Of a DNA stretch of 64,000 nt, positions 1-11,744 are shown piece by piece. Each line of letters opens with the position of its first letter. The first letter of the stretch is position 1. This stretch comes from Achatina immaculata (Eukaryota; Mollusca; Gastropoda; Stylommatophora; Achatinidae), in the NCBI GenBank assembly GCA_009760885.1, contig CM019699.1, positions 41,722,268-41,786,267 of the forward strand, written 5' to 3'. A program made the translations under genes and the position numbers. The notes beneath the pieces were generated by a model. It saw only the letters and a program-made list of their open reading frames with translations, was not told the DNA's origin and made no database searches.

Positions 1-745
1 TCTCATTTGACAATTGTTGCTTCTCATCTCTGTGATTCATTATTTTCTTTGGGGAATACATGATTAGACCTCAGTCTCTTCCACAGTGATCAAACACTAT
101 CTGCTTTTGCGTCTGGATGCTCTTCATCGTCCTCATGGATAATTCTTGCAATTTCAGATTTAGACTGTTGAATAAGAATTTATTTGGATGACTTGATATA
201 TCAAACCTGTTCTGCGTGTAATTGTTTGATAAATCACTGCCATGTTTCTTGTCCTTCTACTTCTTCCTGTACTCTAACATACCAATAGGAACTTACTACA
301 TGAAATGATGCATTACATCATGGGTCGACAAACTGAACCAAGTAAGTCTTGTCTGACCAGCTGTGACATTTCATGTGGATCACCACTCCACTGTGCAAAA
401 GAATAAATAAATAAATAAAAATCCTCCCAAACTATAAAAAATTGTAAATAGCACTAGCAGCAAAAGACTGCATAATATGCAGTGAGACTACTTCAGTGTT
501 TTAAGAGTACAAATGATGAAGCCATCTCCAAATGAAGCAAAGAACTCACTAATCTCATCTCACAGGAAAGATAAGGTCAAATAACTATGAAGCCTTAAAA
601 CTGAGTATTTCATCTCAGCTGTCACATTTTTCACCAGACTAAATGCTAAAACTGAAGCCACAACTAACTCTAATTTCCTAACAGCTGATTATTTGTTATT
701 GAAGAAAGTAAAACCATTTTCAAATAGTCACTTTATTATATATTG
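1..745. other. No recognisable gene or repeat
   Basis: AT-rich sequence with short A-rich runs. I find no open frame of note, no transposon protein and no tandem structure here on either strand. Confidence 0.6.
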
Positions 746-970
746 TATGACAGTAGCTGGTGTATAAATGTGTCATATCTTGTATGACAGAAGTTGGTAG
801 ATAAATATGTCATATCTTGTATGACAGCATTTGGTGAAGAAATGTGTCACATCTTCTATGACAGCAGCTGATATATAAATATGTCATATCTTGTATGACA
901 GCAGCTGGTGAAGAAATGTGTCATATATTGTGTGACAGCAGCTGGTGAAGAAATGTGTTATATCTTGTAT
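746..970. repeat. 37-bp minisatellite, about 6 units
   Basis: Units share the string tatcttgtatgacagcagct followed by ggtgaagaaatgtgtca. They differ by a few substitutions; some have tatataaata in place of gaagaaat. It is non-coding. Confidence 0.85.
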
Positions 971-1121
971 TTGTATTATGTAGACTGGGAATATATTGAT
1001 GTAAACGATAGCATCAATTGTCTCGTTATATATACATATCTGCCTCTATAGATGTTTAGATGTCATTCAAGGTTGTGATAAGAAAATTGTCACATGCAAA
1101 TAGGAAGGGGGCACTCGAATT

Positions 1122-1165
<44 letters not shown>
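1122..1165. repeat. (GA)n microsatellite
   Basis: Almost pure GA dinucleotides with one interruption. The 1166-1685 stretch beyond it holds nothing I recognise. Confidence 0.9.
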
Positions 1166-1167
<2 letters not shown>

Positions 1168-1759
1168 AGGCAGTAGAGCTGTTGTGAACAGCTGCCTTAT
1201 ATTACTTACTGATTGCTTGAGAGTAATAAATAGTTCATGTGAAAGTTTTAGATGCACTAGCTGGACTTATCATGTAATTGGTGGATAATGTATGACATGA
1301 CTGTATTGTAAGATCATTGTGGTAATTAGATACTATAAGAAATCATCATGGCAGTGATCATGGTTAAGAGGAACGGCCCAAGAAGGAAAGACCCTGGGTT
1401 GGAGAAATAGTTGGAGCGGGCAGGAGGAAGTGAAAACTTCTAATACTGCAAGCAATAATAGCTGATCTCCCAATTCATAGGTATGCACAGTGGATCGGAG
1501 GAATGGGGTATGAACTAGGAAGGGGAAGATAGTGACTTTCACCTGGCCACAGTTGTGGTTATTGCATGCCCATGTCCATAAATAGTACTTAGAGACCCCG
1601 GGGACTACAGTCACAAAAAACGCAGGTTGAGGATAAGGGGCATATACAGAATAAAATGTGTATGGAATATATAAACAAAATATACATATCTTATCTTATA
1701 TCCTATCTTATATCCTTCCCGTGCCGTTAAACGTCACATAGGGCTCGCAAAGTAGTTCG

Positions 1760-2962
1760 TCAATTTTTCCTGTTTTTGGTGAGTCTTTCAACCTCATCAA
1801 AGGATTTTATGCCTGTTAATTTGGCCTCTCTTAACAATGTCCTCTTCAGAGTTTCACGTGGTCTGCCTCTTTTTCTTTGGCCTGTTGTGTTCCACTTGAT
1901 AGCTTGTTTTGGGATTCTGTGATCATTTCTTCTCATCAAGTGACCAACATATGTCCATCTCCTTTTCCTGATCACCCATGAGACTGGTTGCTGTTCAGTC
2001 ACCTGTCTTATCTCTGCATTGTTCTTGAATTCATTCCACTTGATGCCGAGTATTTTCCTTATGCATTTGTTTTCAAAAGAGTCTAATTTTTTGTCTATTT
2101 CTTTAGTTGTTTTCCAGCTCTCACATGCATAAATGAGGGTGGATATTACATTTGAATTGGTTTTTGTGCTTATAACTTTTGAATTCCATATGTTCTCAAG
2201 ATTCTTGAAGATTGATGCTGCTTTTGCAATTCTGATCCTAACTTCCTTTCTAGTGTCACCATCCTGGTCTATGTAGCTGCCAAGGTATGCAAATTGATTG
2301 ACTTCTTCAATATCTGTCCCTTCTATGTGTATTTTTCCATTTTGAGTGAGAGGAATTTTCATTATTTTTGTTTTGTCCTTGTTAATTTCAAGTCCTATTT
2401 TGCTAGCCAGTGAAGACAGGCTATCTGTTTTTTTTTTTTGCATGGAATTCACAGTATTACTGATAAGAGTTATGTCATCAGCAAAATCAAGATCTTCTAG
2501 TTGGGTACCATGTACCCAGTCAATACATGTGTTACATGTGCAGCATTTTTTCATTATGAAGTCTATTGTAATCCCAAAAAGTAAAGGAGACAGTATACAT
2601 CCTTGTTTCACACCTGTTTCAATCTGGAACCATTCATTCATCCTTTCTTCTGTCTTGACTTCACAAACATAACCATTGTATAAGTCCTTAATGATGTTGA
2701 CAATTTTAGATGGTATTCCATATAGACTTAAAATTCTCCTTAATGAATCTCTGTGTATGCTATCAAATGCCTTTTTAAAATCTATGAAGTTCAGTATTAA
2801 TGGTTTCTGCATTTCAATATGTTCTTCAAGTACTATTCTGAGAGTAAAGATCAGGTTGAGACAGCTTCTCCCTTTTTGAAATGCTGCTTGTTCTTCTCTC
2901 ATTGTAGTATCCACTATATCTTTAAGTCTATTCAAAATTACCTTGCAAAATACTTTTGACAC
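1760..2962 (-). pseudogene. LINE family B reverse transcriptase, C-terminal two thirds
   Basis: An open stretch of 400 codons covers the RT palm and the C-terminal region. Visible in order are finger residues around KVFCKVILNRL (start), motif A FIDFKKAFDS (about residue 60), motif B GVKQGCILSPLLF (about 117), motif C LDFADDI with both catalytic aspartates (about 158), the YLGSYID thumb motif (about 230), and the C-terminal RRWTYVGHLMRR and RGRPRETLKR segments (about 340-375). The ATG used by the open stretch is internal, because the true coding frame continues upstream in another frame. The enzyme copied element RNA at nicked chromosomal DNA. The catalytic core is intact, but the element is broken upstream, so this is a pseudogene. 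Confidence 0.9.
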
Positions 2963-3014
2963 AACTGATATTAAGGTTACTCCTCTCCAGTTGTTACAGT
3001 CACTAAGGTTGCCT

Positions 3015-4118
3015 TTATTGGTATTTTAACAATGATTCCTTTTTTTTCCAATTAGAAGGGACCTTTTCTTCTTTCCAAATTTTATTAAACATTCTCTGTA
3101 GTTGTCTCATGTTGTCACCATTGATAGCTTTTAACATTTCGGGTGTTATTTCATCTTCACCTGCAGCTTTGTTGTTAGCCATTAAATTCACTGCTGTTTC
3201 AATTTCATGCAATTTAATTTCATCTAGGTTGACATTTAGTTGTCGGGTTGGTAAGTCAGTTTCAAGGTTTAACAATTCTTTTGGGTGTGGTCGATTAAGT
3301 ATTTCTTGGAAGTGTTCAGCCCATCTTTGCTTTTGGTCTTTATTTGATGTTAATAGGGTTCCAGTTTTGCTAAGGATTGGTCTTTCTTTAGATGTAATAG
3401 TACCTGTTAGCCTCTTATGTATGTTATATAAAGTTTTGCTGTCTCCTGTTTTTGCTGCTTTTTCTGCCTCTTTCGCTATATTGTCTATGTATTCTCTTTT
3501 ATCGCTTCTAGCTGAACTTTTTACTTTATTGTCTATTTCTGTGTATGTTGCTTTCACCAGATTTTTTCCAAGATCTGTTTTTGCATTCATGTCTAATTTG
3601 ACTGCTCATCTTTTATGTATATACTTCCACGTTTTATCTGATATCCATGCTTTTCTATTTGGTTTTTTCAGGCCAGCACTTGCTTTTGCTGTTGTGATTA
3701 TGGCTGTGCTGTAAGAATTCCATAACTCATCTATACCTAACTCCTCAACTTCACTGGGTGTTTTGGAATGATTGGCAAGTTCCTGATTGAAATTAATGTT
3801 AGTATTTTCTTCTTGTAGGCTGTGGCTGTTTATTTTTCTGTGCACTGATTTCTTGTGTTGGGTTTTCAATTTTAGTTTTATTTTCCATATGCACAAGTTG
3901 TGATCACTGTTGACATCTGCACCCCTATAAGCCCTTACATATATGAGAGATGTTCTGTATTGCTTTCTAATACAAAAATGGTCTATCTGGTTTCTAGTTC
4001 TATCATCTGGAGATATCCACGTTGTTTTATATATCTCTTTGTGTGGGAATATTGTTTCTCCAATGACCATGCCCTCTGTTAGACATATTTCAATTAATCT
4101 TTCTCCGTTTTGATTAAC
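3015..4118 (-). pseudogene. LINE family B endonuclease C-terminus and linker
   Basis: Two overlapping open stretches hold the end of an apurinic-type endonuclease and the linker to RT. The endonuclease part (about 3880-4110) shows TTWISPDDRTRNQIDH and GADVNSDHNL, where SDH is the catalytic C-terminal motif of the APE fold. The linker (3015-3590) shows AAGEDEITPEMLK and IWKEEKVPSNWK, the conserved lead-in to the RT fingers. The frame breaks at a run of eight T (plus strand, about 3040) and again just after it. The N-terminal half of the endonuclease is missing. Confidence 0.85.
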
Positions 4119-4421
4119 CATATATATATATATATATATATATATATCTTTCTCTCTGAACCTTAAGTGCCCAGGGCACATGGGGCTTCCGCAAGGGTTT
4201 TCCACAAATGCCTGTACTTTGCCTTTTTTCTGCTCTTGCCCAGGTGAGCCCTCTATTGCTCAACATCCTTTCTGTTGTTCTTCTCCATGTCTCTTTTGGT
4301 CTACCCTTACTTCTGTTTCCCTGTGTTGTCCATCTTAGTGCTATTTTTGGTAGTGAGTTGTCAGTCATTCAGAGCACATGTCCCAACCATTGCCAGCGTA
4401 TATATACATATATACACAAAT
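4119..4421 (-). mobile_element. LINE family A 3' fragment inserted in a TA microsatellite
   Basis: About 250 bp (4149-4398) match the 3' end of the family A element at 11480-11745, including TWRRTTERMLSNRGL and the last bases before a GA-rich tail. TA repeats lie on both sides (4119-4148 and 4399-4421), so the simplest reading is a short 5'-truncated insertion into an AT microsatellite next to the family B copy. A single-event fusion of A and B is less likely. Confidence 0.85.
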
Positions 4422-4850
4422 TCATCCTGCATACCCTCCACAATTGAGAAGTAACCACTATACAATATACAATAACGATAAATAACAGTTAAAACTATCA
4501 AAAAAAGTTTTACAAATGGTTGTGAAAATTTGCTCTTTCAGCAAAATTAAAGATGTTTCTTAATGAATTCAGTGTCAGGTTGCCAGGCAGAACTATGCTT
4601 GTATGTGATAAAAACTTTGCAATGAAAATATTTCAATATAACTTGACTTGTCTTCAGTCCAAACTAATGATGAGCTCTGGTTTACCCAGTTTCTTTGCTG
4701 CAAAAAGTTTAATAAAGGAGCACATTCCCATTTCTGCTGCTGAAATTTGCTCAAGACATGATTGATGATTTTTACCTGCTGTTTCAGCAGCATTCTTCTG
4801 ACCATGATAGGTATCTTCACAATCATTTCACTCATTTTATTTAGAAGCTG
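4422..4850. other. No recognisable gene
   Basis: Overlapping short open frames exist on both strands but have no family features or splice context. I see nothing supportable. Confidence 0.5.
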
Positions 4851-5115
4851 GCCTGGTTGGCTGAGTGGTTAGGCACTCAGTCTATTATTCCAGTGGTACT
4901 GGGTTCAAGTTCCAGCACTGGGTTTTCTCTGGTGCCACCACATAGAAAAGGCATGGGGTCCACCCAGCTTCTAAAAGTGAGCAGCAGAGAAATCTTGGAA
5001 GGTAAAATTCGATTACGAGTGATAATGACCACATCATATTTTCGTGTGCTGAAGGTCTTGAGAATATGGTCCTAACACTGTATCCTCAATATGCCTTAAT
5101 GATATGGAAATGGGG
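4851..5115 (+). mobile_element. tRNA-derived SINE
   Basis: The head reads like a tRNA gene: ggctgagtggttaggcactc gives an A-box, and gggttcaagttccagcac gives a B-box. These are internal RNA polymerase III promoter elements. The body includes cacccagcttctaaaa and gcagcagagaaatcttgg and ends with gaccacatcat and gtgctgaaggtcttgag, then a T-rich run. A second copy with the same body is at 12548-13050. SINEs are mobilised in trans by LINE machinery; the partner LINE is not obvious here. Confidence 0.85.
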
Positions 5116-6840
5116 ATTTTACCTTTTTGGTTTTTTTTTTAATCTAGGAGCTCTCATCAGATCTTCGTCTAGAAATAACTGATCTGCAGTCTAATGATGT
5201 GTTTAAAGAAAAGCATAAATACGGACACTTAAAATGGTTTTTACAAAGGCCTCCAAAGTATTATCTTCAGTCCAACGATATAGTTAAAGACAAGCACAAA
5301 TGTGGACCCTTATAATGATTTTTACAAAAGTCTCCAAAGTTAGGGTTAGGGTTAGTTTCAACCAGAGCTCTGCTTAATTTAGACATTGTTTGTTTCTCTT
5401 TAAATTTCCTTTTTTTTTCCTAATATTTCTGTAATTTTCAATTATTTCAAGGATTTCAATAATGAAGACAAAAAAGTGAAACACTTACGGGCTGCTGTTA
5501 TCAAAACATGTTGATATTGTTGTGAAAAGAAAAGGGAAACTCAATTACACTGAATAACATGATATTATATTCTCTTTCTGACCTGGAACAGCATGCACCA
5601 GCCTTCTAAAACTTCTACTGTTTAGTTTTATAGTGAAGAAAAACTTAGAACGCTGCAGTATCTCAAGGCTGGTTGGTTTGTCATGCCATTGGATGGTTAT
5701 TATTTTGTGGATTCAGTGAAAATGGAAGCTGTTGCTTTTTATTTTAAGTTACCAAGAAAACCCTATTGAGAACTGAATGTTTGATATGGTCTGTGACAGA
5801 GACTTTAACTAAATTCACTGAATAAAATATTTAAAAAATCACTGAAATACAAATCAGAAACTGCAAGCAGAGATTCGGTTAGTGGATAGATCCATGAGTG
5901 ATAGCAGAATTATGGTTAGTGAATGAATCAGTAACTGATAGCAGAGTTAAGGTTAGCAAACAGATCAGCGACTGATAGTAGAGTTAAAGTTAGTGAACAG
6001 ATCACAACTGGTAACAGAGTGACATTACTGAACAAAAGAAAACAAAAAAACTTGCAACAGTAGGCTGAGTTTGGAGAAATCACAGGATAATTTTACAATA
6101 ATTAAGTATAGAATTGTGATACTTATCTCCGAGTAAGTCCATTAGCGCCACAATAACATTATGTTTAGATTCCTATCAAGGACAGATAAACTAGGCCCCT
6201 AGCAGTAGCGAGAATATTGAAGGAAACACATTTCCTCGTCATAAAGTTCTGAGTGTCAGTTTTTACAGCTTTTCTATTTCAAGAAAATGGCACCAGTTTT
6301 ATAATTGACATTCCTTTCAGTCTCTCTTGGCTTTCTGAACAAAGAGTCAGTATGCTCTCTGATTGACTGTGATGATCATAAATATATGTCCCTATTCCCT
6401 GGACAGTTGTGTTCATCCATTCAAGTAAAAAACATATAGCACCTTTTTTGTTATATATTTGAATTAACATTGTAACACTGCTATTATTACAAATTAGTTT
6501 TGTTCAAATGTTGCTGATTATTTTACTTTTAGTATTTGTTTTTAGAATGTAATAGATGGCAATGGGCACAGACAAAAACTGATATGTTGGAAAGTACCAC
6601 AAACCAATAAAACATGGGAAACAACCAACAGAAAGAACATGATGGACAATTCCAAAATCAAAATCCGATTAGCTGGTAAAAATAAAGTGATTGCCAAAAC
6701 GACAGGAGCAATTCATGCAGCAGCCAGCGACGTGTTTTCTCACTAAATGCCAATCTACAATGCATTGTGTTTAGCTATGCACGAGTAGCAACCATGTAAA
6801 CATGGACCCTGTAGTCACCATTCCCAACAGTTATGAGGTA
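5116..6840. other. No gene; degenerate local repeats and a short telomere-like run
   Basis: Two diverged copies of about 110 bp occur at 5175-5345 (tctaatgatgtgtttaaag and tccaacgatatagttaaag). About 17 bp of TTAGGG repeats sit at 5340-5356. Three copies of a roughly 37-bp unit (agtgaatgaatcagtaactg-like) lie at 5878-6005. No coding potential is seen. Confidence 0.55.
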
Positions 6841-7030
6841 TGTAGTGTGACAAGGACAAAATTCTATTGTGACTGATGAGCTAGTTCAAAAAGTCCATGC
6901 TGTGTTTGAAAAATATCGTTTCATGATTTCAGATCTTTCTGACGAATTTCCTCAGGTTTCAATGACTATTCTGTTTCGAAAGATCACATAATTCTACTAC
7001 AAGTTCTGTACAAGGCCGGGGGGGAGGGAG
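6841..7030 (+). mobile_element. mariner-type transposase N-terminal fragment
   Basis: A short frame from about 6858 reads VTDELVQKVHAVFEKYRF and then ISDLSDEFPQVS. This matches the helix-turn-helix region of mariner-like transposases (TDELVxKVxxxVxENRRFTISxLSxEFPxIS type). It breaks soon after, and no catalytic domain follows before the G-rich run at 7016-7040. It is oriented opposite to the mariner copy at 7673-8525, so it is a separate insertion. Confidence 0.7.
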
Positions 7031-7672
7031 GGGTGGGGGTACCAAAACAATAGATTGACGCTCACAAAGCTCACAATATGGACTCAGTTCTTGACGTTCC
7101 TTATGAGTTGCTGGGAAGAAAGGGAAGACCGAATATCTTGGCAGAATCGGAACTAGTGACGAGGCATTGGTTCAGTTCGTGAATACAGACACTAATCAAT
7201 AATCTAAACAGCGGATGGATTCTATCTCAAAACAAGTTCAGAAAATCTTTGTTAGAAGTTGTAAAAGCTTTTCAGCTCTGCTGTTTTCAACTTCAAATTC
7301 ATGGAGTTAAAAAAAATTCTTTGTTGCATTTCTTGTAATTGTTCTATCTATCTGAACTGTTTGTTATTTCTTACGTGTTTGTTGCATTGTATTTCTTACG
7401 ATTGTTTCTTGTTTTTCTTGTAATTGTTTCTTGTCTCTTTAGTATAAACTCCACACCATTGGCAGCTTATTCAGTGGCGAAGATCTTATCACATGGGATA
7501 ATCAACCCTTGTTTCCTTTAATTGTCTCATGTCTTAGCATTTTCACTTGCCTTCACGACACGTTTCACTTGCCTTCACGACACATCCATGTCAGTACTGG
7601 GAGCACACTAGAAATGAGATAATATCATGAACAAATGTTCATGTTTTGTGCTGATGCTAGTGATATATTTAC
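7031..7672. other. No recognisable gene
   Basis: AT-rich DNA with internal near-duplications (tgtttgttgcattgtatttc and cacttgccttcacgacac occur twice). There is nothing coding that I can support. Confidence 0.5.
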
Positions 7673-8525
7673 GAGGGGATGTTGTAAACTTATAAGCAAG
7701 ATCAAGAAAAATGATCTACACCCACGAAACGTGCATGTTATTCCACATATTCACCCTGAAGTTCTACACACTTGACACATCGTTTCCAAAGTTTCTTTAA
7801 TACTTTCAAAAAAGAAAAATCTGGTAGCTAGTCACTGGAATACGGCTATGTTGCTGCTAACACTACGGAGTCGTTGGAAAGTTTCCTCTCTTTTAAACAC
7901 TTTAAGGTTGGGAAACAGGAAAAAGTCGGACGGAGCAAGATCTGGTACGTAGGATGGGTGATCAATGCACCCAACCCCAAATTCTTCAGAACATCTAACG
8001 TCTTGTGAGCAGGCGCTTTATCCTGTGAAAAAGAAACACATTCCCGTAACCTCCTTCGCTGTTTTTCTTTCACTTCATCCTTTAAAATGTACTGCAAGTT
8101 AGAGTAGTATTTTACATTAACTGTTTGGCCATTGGAAAGATAGTCAATCATGAAAATACCTTCTGTATCCACATACACACACACACACACATAAAATGGC
8201 CATGACTTTTCCTGTCGACTTTTAGGTCTTGAATTTTTTCGGCCTTGTAGAACGCAAGACCATCCTTTATATGGACTGTTGCTTGGTCTCAGGATCATAG
8301 TGCTGTAATCATGTTTCATCAGTGACAAGTCATTCCAAAGAGTTTTCACTAGTCTGCTTAAAATGCTGCAGAATCACTTTGAAGGTATCAAATGAATTTT
8401 ATCTCTCTCGGCATTCAAACATTTCCGCATCAACTTGGCCGACAGTTTTTGAGTATCTAAATGCTCATGATTTATAAACCCAGCGCTTTGGCTGGATATC
8501 TCTAGTCAGCTCTAGTGCCTCAGCA
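7673..8525 (-). mobile_element. mariner-like element, decayed transposase
   Basis: A minus-strand mariner (DD34D-type) transposase remnant. The main open stretch is 7846-8349. It shows DTEGIFMIDYLSNGQTVN and SQDKAPAHK, the usual region of the second catalytic aspartate (normally QDNAPxH), with N changed to K. The third aspartate region (VPDLAPSDFF) is present at about 7920-7955 but in another frame, so a one-base shift separates it from the rest. N-terminal residues (KLSAKLMRKCLNAE) are readable at 8390-8450. The lower end begins TA-CGAGGGG at 7671, a typical mariner terminus. The opposite terminus is lost at the trinucleotide repeat near 8526. The copy is inactive. Confidence 0.85.
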
Positions 8526-8549
8526 ATTTATGATTATTATTATTATTAT
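8526..8549. repeat. (ATT)n run at the left junction of LINE family A
   Basis: TTA/ATT trinucleotides end at the first bases of the family A element. The same type of repeat resumes at 11765-11800 after its tail, so the element inserted into this simple repeat, probably the tail of the family F LINE beyond it. Confidence 0.8.
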
Positions 8550-8762
8550 TATTATTGTTCCCCCGTGTGGTACCCGGGATCTGCAAAGAATAGGACCACT
8601 GTACCCTACCATGCATGATCGTAAAAGGCGAATAAGGAGGGTTCAGCATAGGGCCAGCAACCCTATCTGGTAAAAAAAAACTATCAGACTGCTACAGAAA
8701 CGGAAGCAAGGGAAAAAGCAAATGCAGGTGGAAGGAGAAATGCGAATCAGGAAACTGAGCCC

Positions 8763-9251
8763 ATGAAGGTTGTGGATGAAAGCCAGCCACTGGAAGTCCC
8801 CAGCCCGACTGCAGACCTCCTGGAACCTAAACATAAGATGCAAATAGGCAGCTGGAATGTAAGAACACTAAACCAGACTGGAAAACTAGCACAAACCATC
8901 AAGGAAATGCACAGATACAAACTAGACATACTAGGAATACAAGAAGCAAGATGGACAGGACAAGGCAGAAGGAAATTAACAACACAGCACACAGAAGATA
9001 CAATAATATGGTCAGGTAAAGATGATCTTCATGAAGGAGAAGTAACATTGATTATAACAAAAGAAGCATCAAGAGCATTGCTGAAATGGACCCCAATAAA
9101 TGAGAGATTATTATATGCACGGTTCAACTCAAGATTCACGAAGCTGTCTATTATAGTTTGTTACGCACCAACAGAAGCAGCTGAAGAGGAATTAAAAGAA
9201 GATTTTTTACAACAGCCTCCAAGCAACAGTAGAAACAATACCCAAGCATGA
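8763..9251 (+). pseudogene. LINE family A endonuclease, N-terminal half
   Basis: The open stretch begins KVVDESQPLEVP and enters the APE fold with IGSWNVRTLNQTGKLAQ (about residue 30), then LDILGIQEARWTGQG, where the glutamate is the metal-binding residue. Next come the substrate-loop region (WSGKDDLHEGEV) and ARFNSRFTKLSIIVCYAPT (about 120-140). The frame ends early because of one extra T in the run at about 9205. Deleting it would carry the frame directly into the next segment. The enzyme would nick target DNA to prime reverse transcription. Confidence 0.9.
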
Positions 9252-9252
9252 T

Positions 9253-9747
9253 ATGCTACTCATCTTGGGTGACTTCAATGCAAAAGTAGGTGAAGGAAAT
9301 GAAGATAGAAGAAGAATCATGGGAAGAGAAGGAATTGGAGAAATAAATGAAAATGGAGAAAGACTGTGCAGTTTCTGTGAAGAAAACATGATGACCATCG
9401 GAGGGACAATTTTCCAACACAAAAACATCCATAAGGTGACTTGGAGGTCACCAGATAAAACCACAGAAAACCAAATCGATCACATACTAATAAACAACAA
9501 GTGGAAACGGTCACTACAAGATGTGCGAGCAAGGAAAGGAGCAGATGTAGGAAGTGATCACAACCTTCTGGTAGCAAAAATAAAACTAAAATTAAGGAAA
9601 GCCAAAATCGGAGAACACAGAAAGATACATTTTGATACAAGAAAACTGATAGACCAGCAAACAAGAAATGAATTCTCAATAGTACTTAAGAACCGCTTCA
9701 GTGTCCTTCAAGACGAAGCAGAAATGTCCATATTAAGAGTTCAATAA
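9253..9747 (+). pseudogene. LINE family A endonuclease, C-terminal half
   Basis: Continues the APE domain in a different frame: LLILGDFNAKVGEGN (catalytic DxN motif), then NGERLCSFCEEN, TWRSPDKTTENQIDHILI, and GADVGSDHNLLVAKI with the SDH catalytic histidine. The ATG at 9253 is an internal methionine, not a real start. The end at 9747 is a further frame change; the text continues at 9773 with YRKRRKEEWISETTWEKIEQRK, the linker between endonuclease and RT. Confidence 0.9.
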
Positions 9748-9772
9748 AACACTACAGGAAACAGCAAAAGAG

Positions 9773-11744
9773 GTGCTGGGATATCGGAAAAGGAGAAAAG
9801 AGGAATGGATAAGCGAGACCACATGGGAAAAGATAGAGCAAAGAAAAGAAATCAAGAAAAAATTACTGAACACCAAATCACAACGGCTTAAAGAACGAGT
9901 TTTAAGTAATTATGCACAAAAAAGACAAAGAAGTGAAGGAATCATGCCGTCAAGATAAACGTCAATATTATGACAATTTAGCAGAAGCAGCAGAGAAAGC
10001 AGCATATACAAATGACATGAAAACCATATATAAAATCACAAAGCAGATGACAGGTAACTTCAACACAAGATGTGAAAGTGCAATAAGAACACAAGATGGA
10101 CAACTGGTCAGTGGAGAAAGAGAAAAAATTGAAAGATGGAGGGAACACTTTAACACCCTACTAAACAGAACACAAGCAGCACAAACAATAGACATACCTG
10201 AAGCAAAAACGGAACTAAACATCAATACAGGACCAATAACAATAAATGAAGTAAAGGAGGCGATAAAGAAGCTAAAATCAGACAGGGCACCAGGTGAAGA
10301 TGAAGTGACTGCGGAGATGTTGAAAGCAGAAGAAACAGAAACACCAAAACAACTTTGCCGGATATTACAACAAATTTGGGATTTAGAAAAAGCCCCAGGT
10401 GAGTGGAAAACTGGTCTTATAGTAAAACTACCAAAGAAGGGTGACCTCAGAGATTGCGGGAACTGGAGAGGCATTACCCTACTGCCTCTCACCAGTAAAG
10501 TATTTTGCAGAATAATCATCAACAGAATTGTACCAACACTTGAGGAAAAACTTCGGAAAGAGCAGGCAGGATTTAGGAAAGGAAGATCATGCATAGACCA
10601 CATATTTGTACTTAGACAAATATTAGAACAGGCAAATGAGTGGCATAGCAGAACATATGCATTATTCATAGATTTTGAGAAAGCCTTTGACAGTGTCAAC
10701 AGAGATGAACTGTGGAAAATCCTAAGATGGCATGGCCTCCCCCATAAAATAGTTAATGTAATAAAAGCCCTATACGAGGGTTTTCAGTGCAAAGTTATCT
10801 GTGGAGAACATACCTCCAGCAGCTTTAGGGTACAAACAGGAGTGAAACAGGGATGTGTACTATCACCAACATTATTTATCTTGGCAGTAGACTGGTTAAT
10901 GAAGGAGGCAACATCAGACAAACGCAGAGGATTACAATGGACCCTTGACACAGTGCTGGAGGACCTTGACTTTGCGGACGACATTTGTCTATTATCAAGC
11001 AGTCACAAAGATATGCAAGATAAAATAAATAAGCTAACTCAGAATGCAAACAACATAGGACTAAAGATCAACGTAGGAAAGACAAAGTTAATGAAGCAAA
11101 ATGTGAACAACAGAAATGTACTCAGAGTAGATAACAAGTTAGTGGAGGAGGTCAACGAATTTGTATACCTTGGCAGCAGAGTAGTAGAAAATGGAGACAG
11201 CACAGAGGACATCAACAGCAGACTTACTAGAGCAAACCAGGCTTTTGCAATGCTGCAGAATATATGGAAATCAAAAAAACTAAGCATAAATATGAAAATC
11301 AGGATATTTAAGAGTAATGTTCTAAGTGTACTACTCTATGGAAACGAATGCTGGAAAATCACCAAAACCATAGAAAACAAGTTGAATTCTTTCCAGACTA
11401 AATGTTTACTAAGAATTAGAAAAATATTTTGGCCAAACACTATAAGAAATAACATCTTATTAGCAGAAATGCAGATGAAACCACTGACAACAATTATTGA
11501 GGAAAGACGCTGGCGATGGTTGGGACATGTGCTCCGAATGACTGACAACTCACTACCAAAAATAGCACTAAGATGGACACCACAGGGGAGCAGAAGTAAG
11601 GGTAGACCAAAAGAGACATGGAGAAGAACAACAGAAAGGATGTTGAGCAATAGAGGGCTCACCTGGGCAAGAGCAGAAAAAAAGGCGAAGGACAGGCATT
11701 TGTGGAAAACCCTTGCGGAAGCCCCATGTGCCCTGGGCACTTAA
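9773..11744 (+). pseudogene. LINE family A reverse transcriptase and C-terminal region
   Basis: The linker (9773-9958) overlaps the 610-codon RT stretch (9912-11744) in a second frame, a change of frame within a short overlap. In the long stretch I see APGEDEVTAEMLKA (about residue 120), GNWRGITLLPLTSKVF fingers (about 190), motif A FIDFEKAFDSV (about 252), GVKQGCVLSPTLF motif B (about 310), LDFADDICLL motif C with both aspartates (about 352), EFVYLGSRV thumb (about 415), RRWRWLGHVLRM (about 532), and the terminal GRPKETWRRTTERML. The stop lies at the end of the element just before the GA tail. All catalytic RT residues are present. Confidence 0.93.

Larger units (their letters stand above)
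1686..4118 (-). mobile_element. APE-type LINE, family B, 5'-truncated
   Basis: This is a minus-strand non-LTR retrotransposon copy. It starts inside the endonuclease near 4118, runs through the reverse transcriptase, and ends near 1686 in short TAAGAT/ATATAAGAT-like repeats, which is the kind of simple tail used by RTE-type LINEs. The same 3' end recurs on the plus strand at 15676-16155 with a matching tail, which fixes the 3' boundary. The reading frame is broken at least twice between 3010 and 3050. The 5' side abuts a TA microsatellite. The element moves by target-primed reverse transcription; this copy is dead. The protein style (DFKKAFDS, GVKQGC, FADD) fits the RTE-like group, but I cannot name the exact clade. 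Confidence 0.9.

Noticed and set aside
1333..1614. 93-codon minus-strand frame
   Set aside because: No recognisable domain, no repeat-protein match and no splice evidence; composition is ordinary for random sequence.
4119..4205. Fusion of LINE A and LINE B by template switching
   Set aside because: TA repeats on both sides of the family A fragment are better explained by its insertion into a microsatellite beside family B.
4851..4925. Functional tRNA gene
   Set aside because: A- and B-box-like segments are present but the acceptor stem and anticodon arm do not form, and the same head occurs on a second SINE copy.
5340..5356. Telomere or telomere-addition site
   Set aside because: Fewer than three TTAGGG units in the middle of unrelated DNA; chance or a minor interstitial run.
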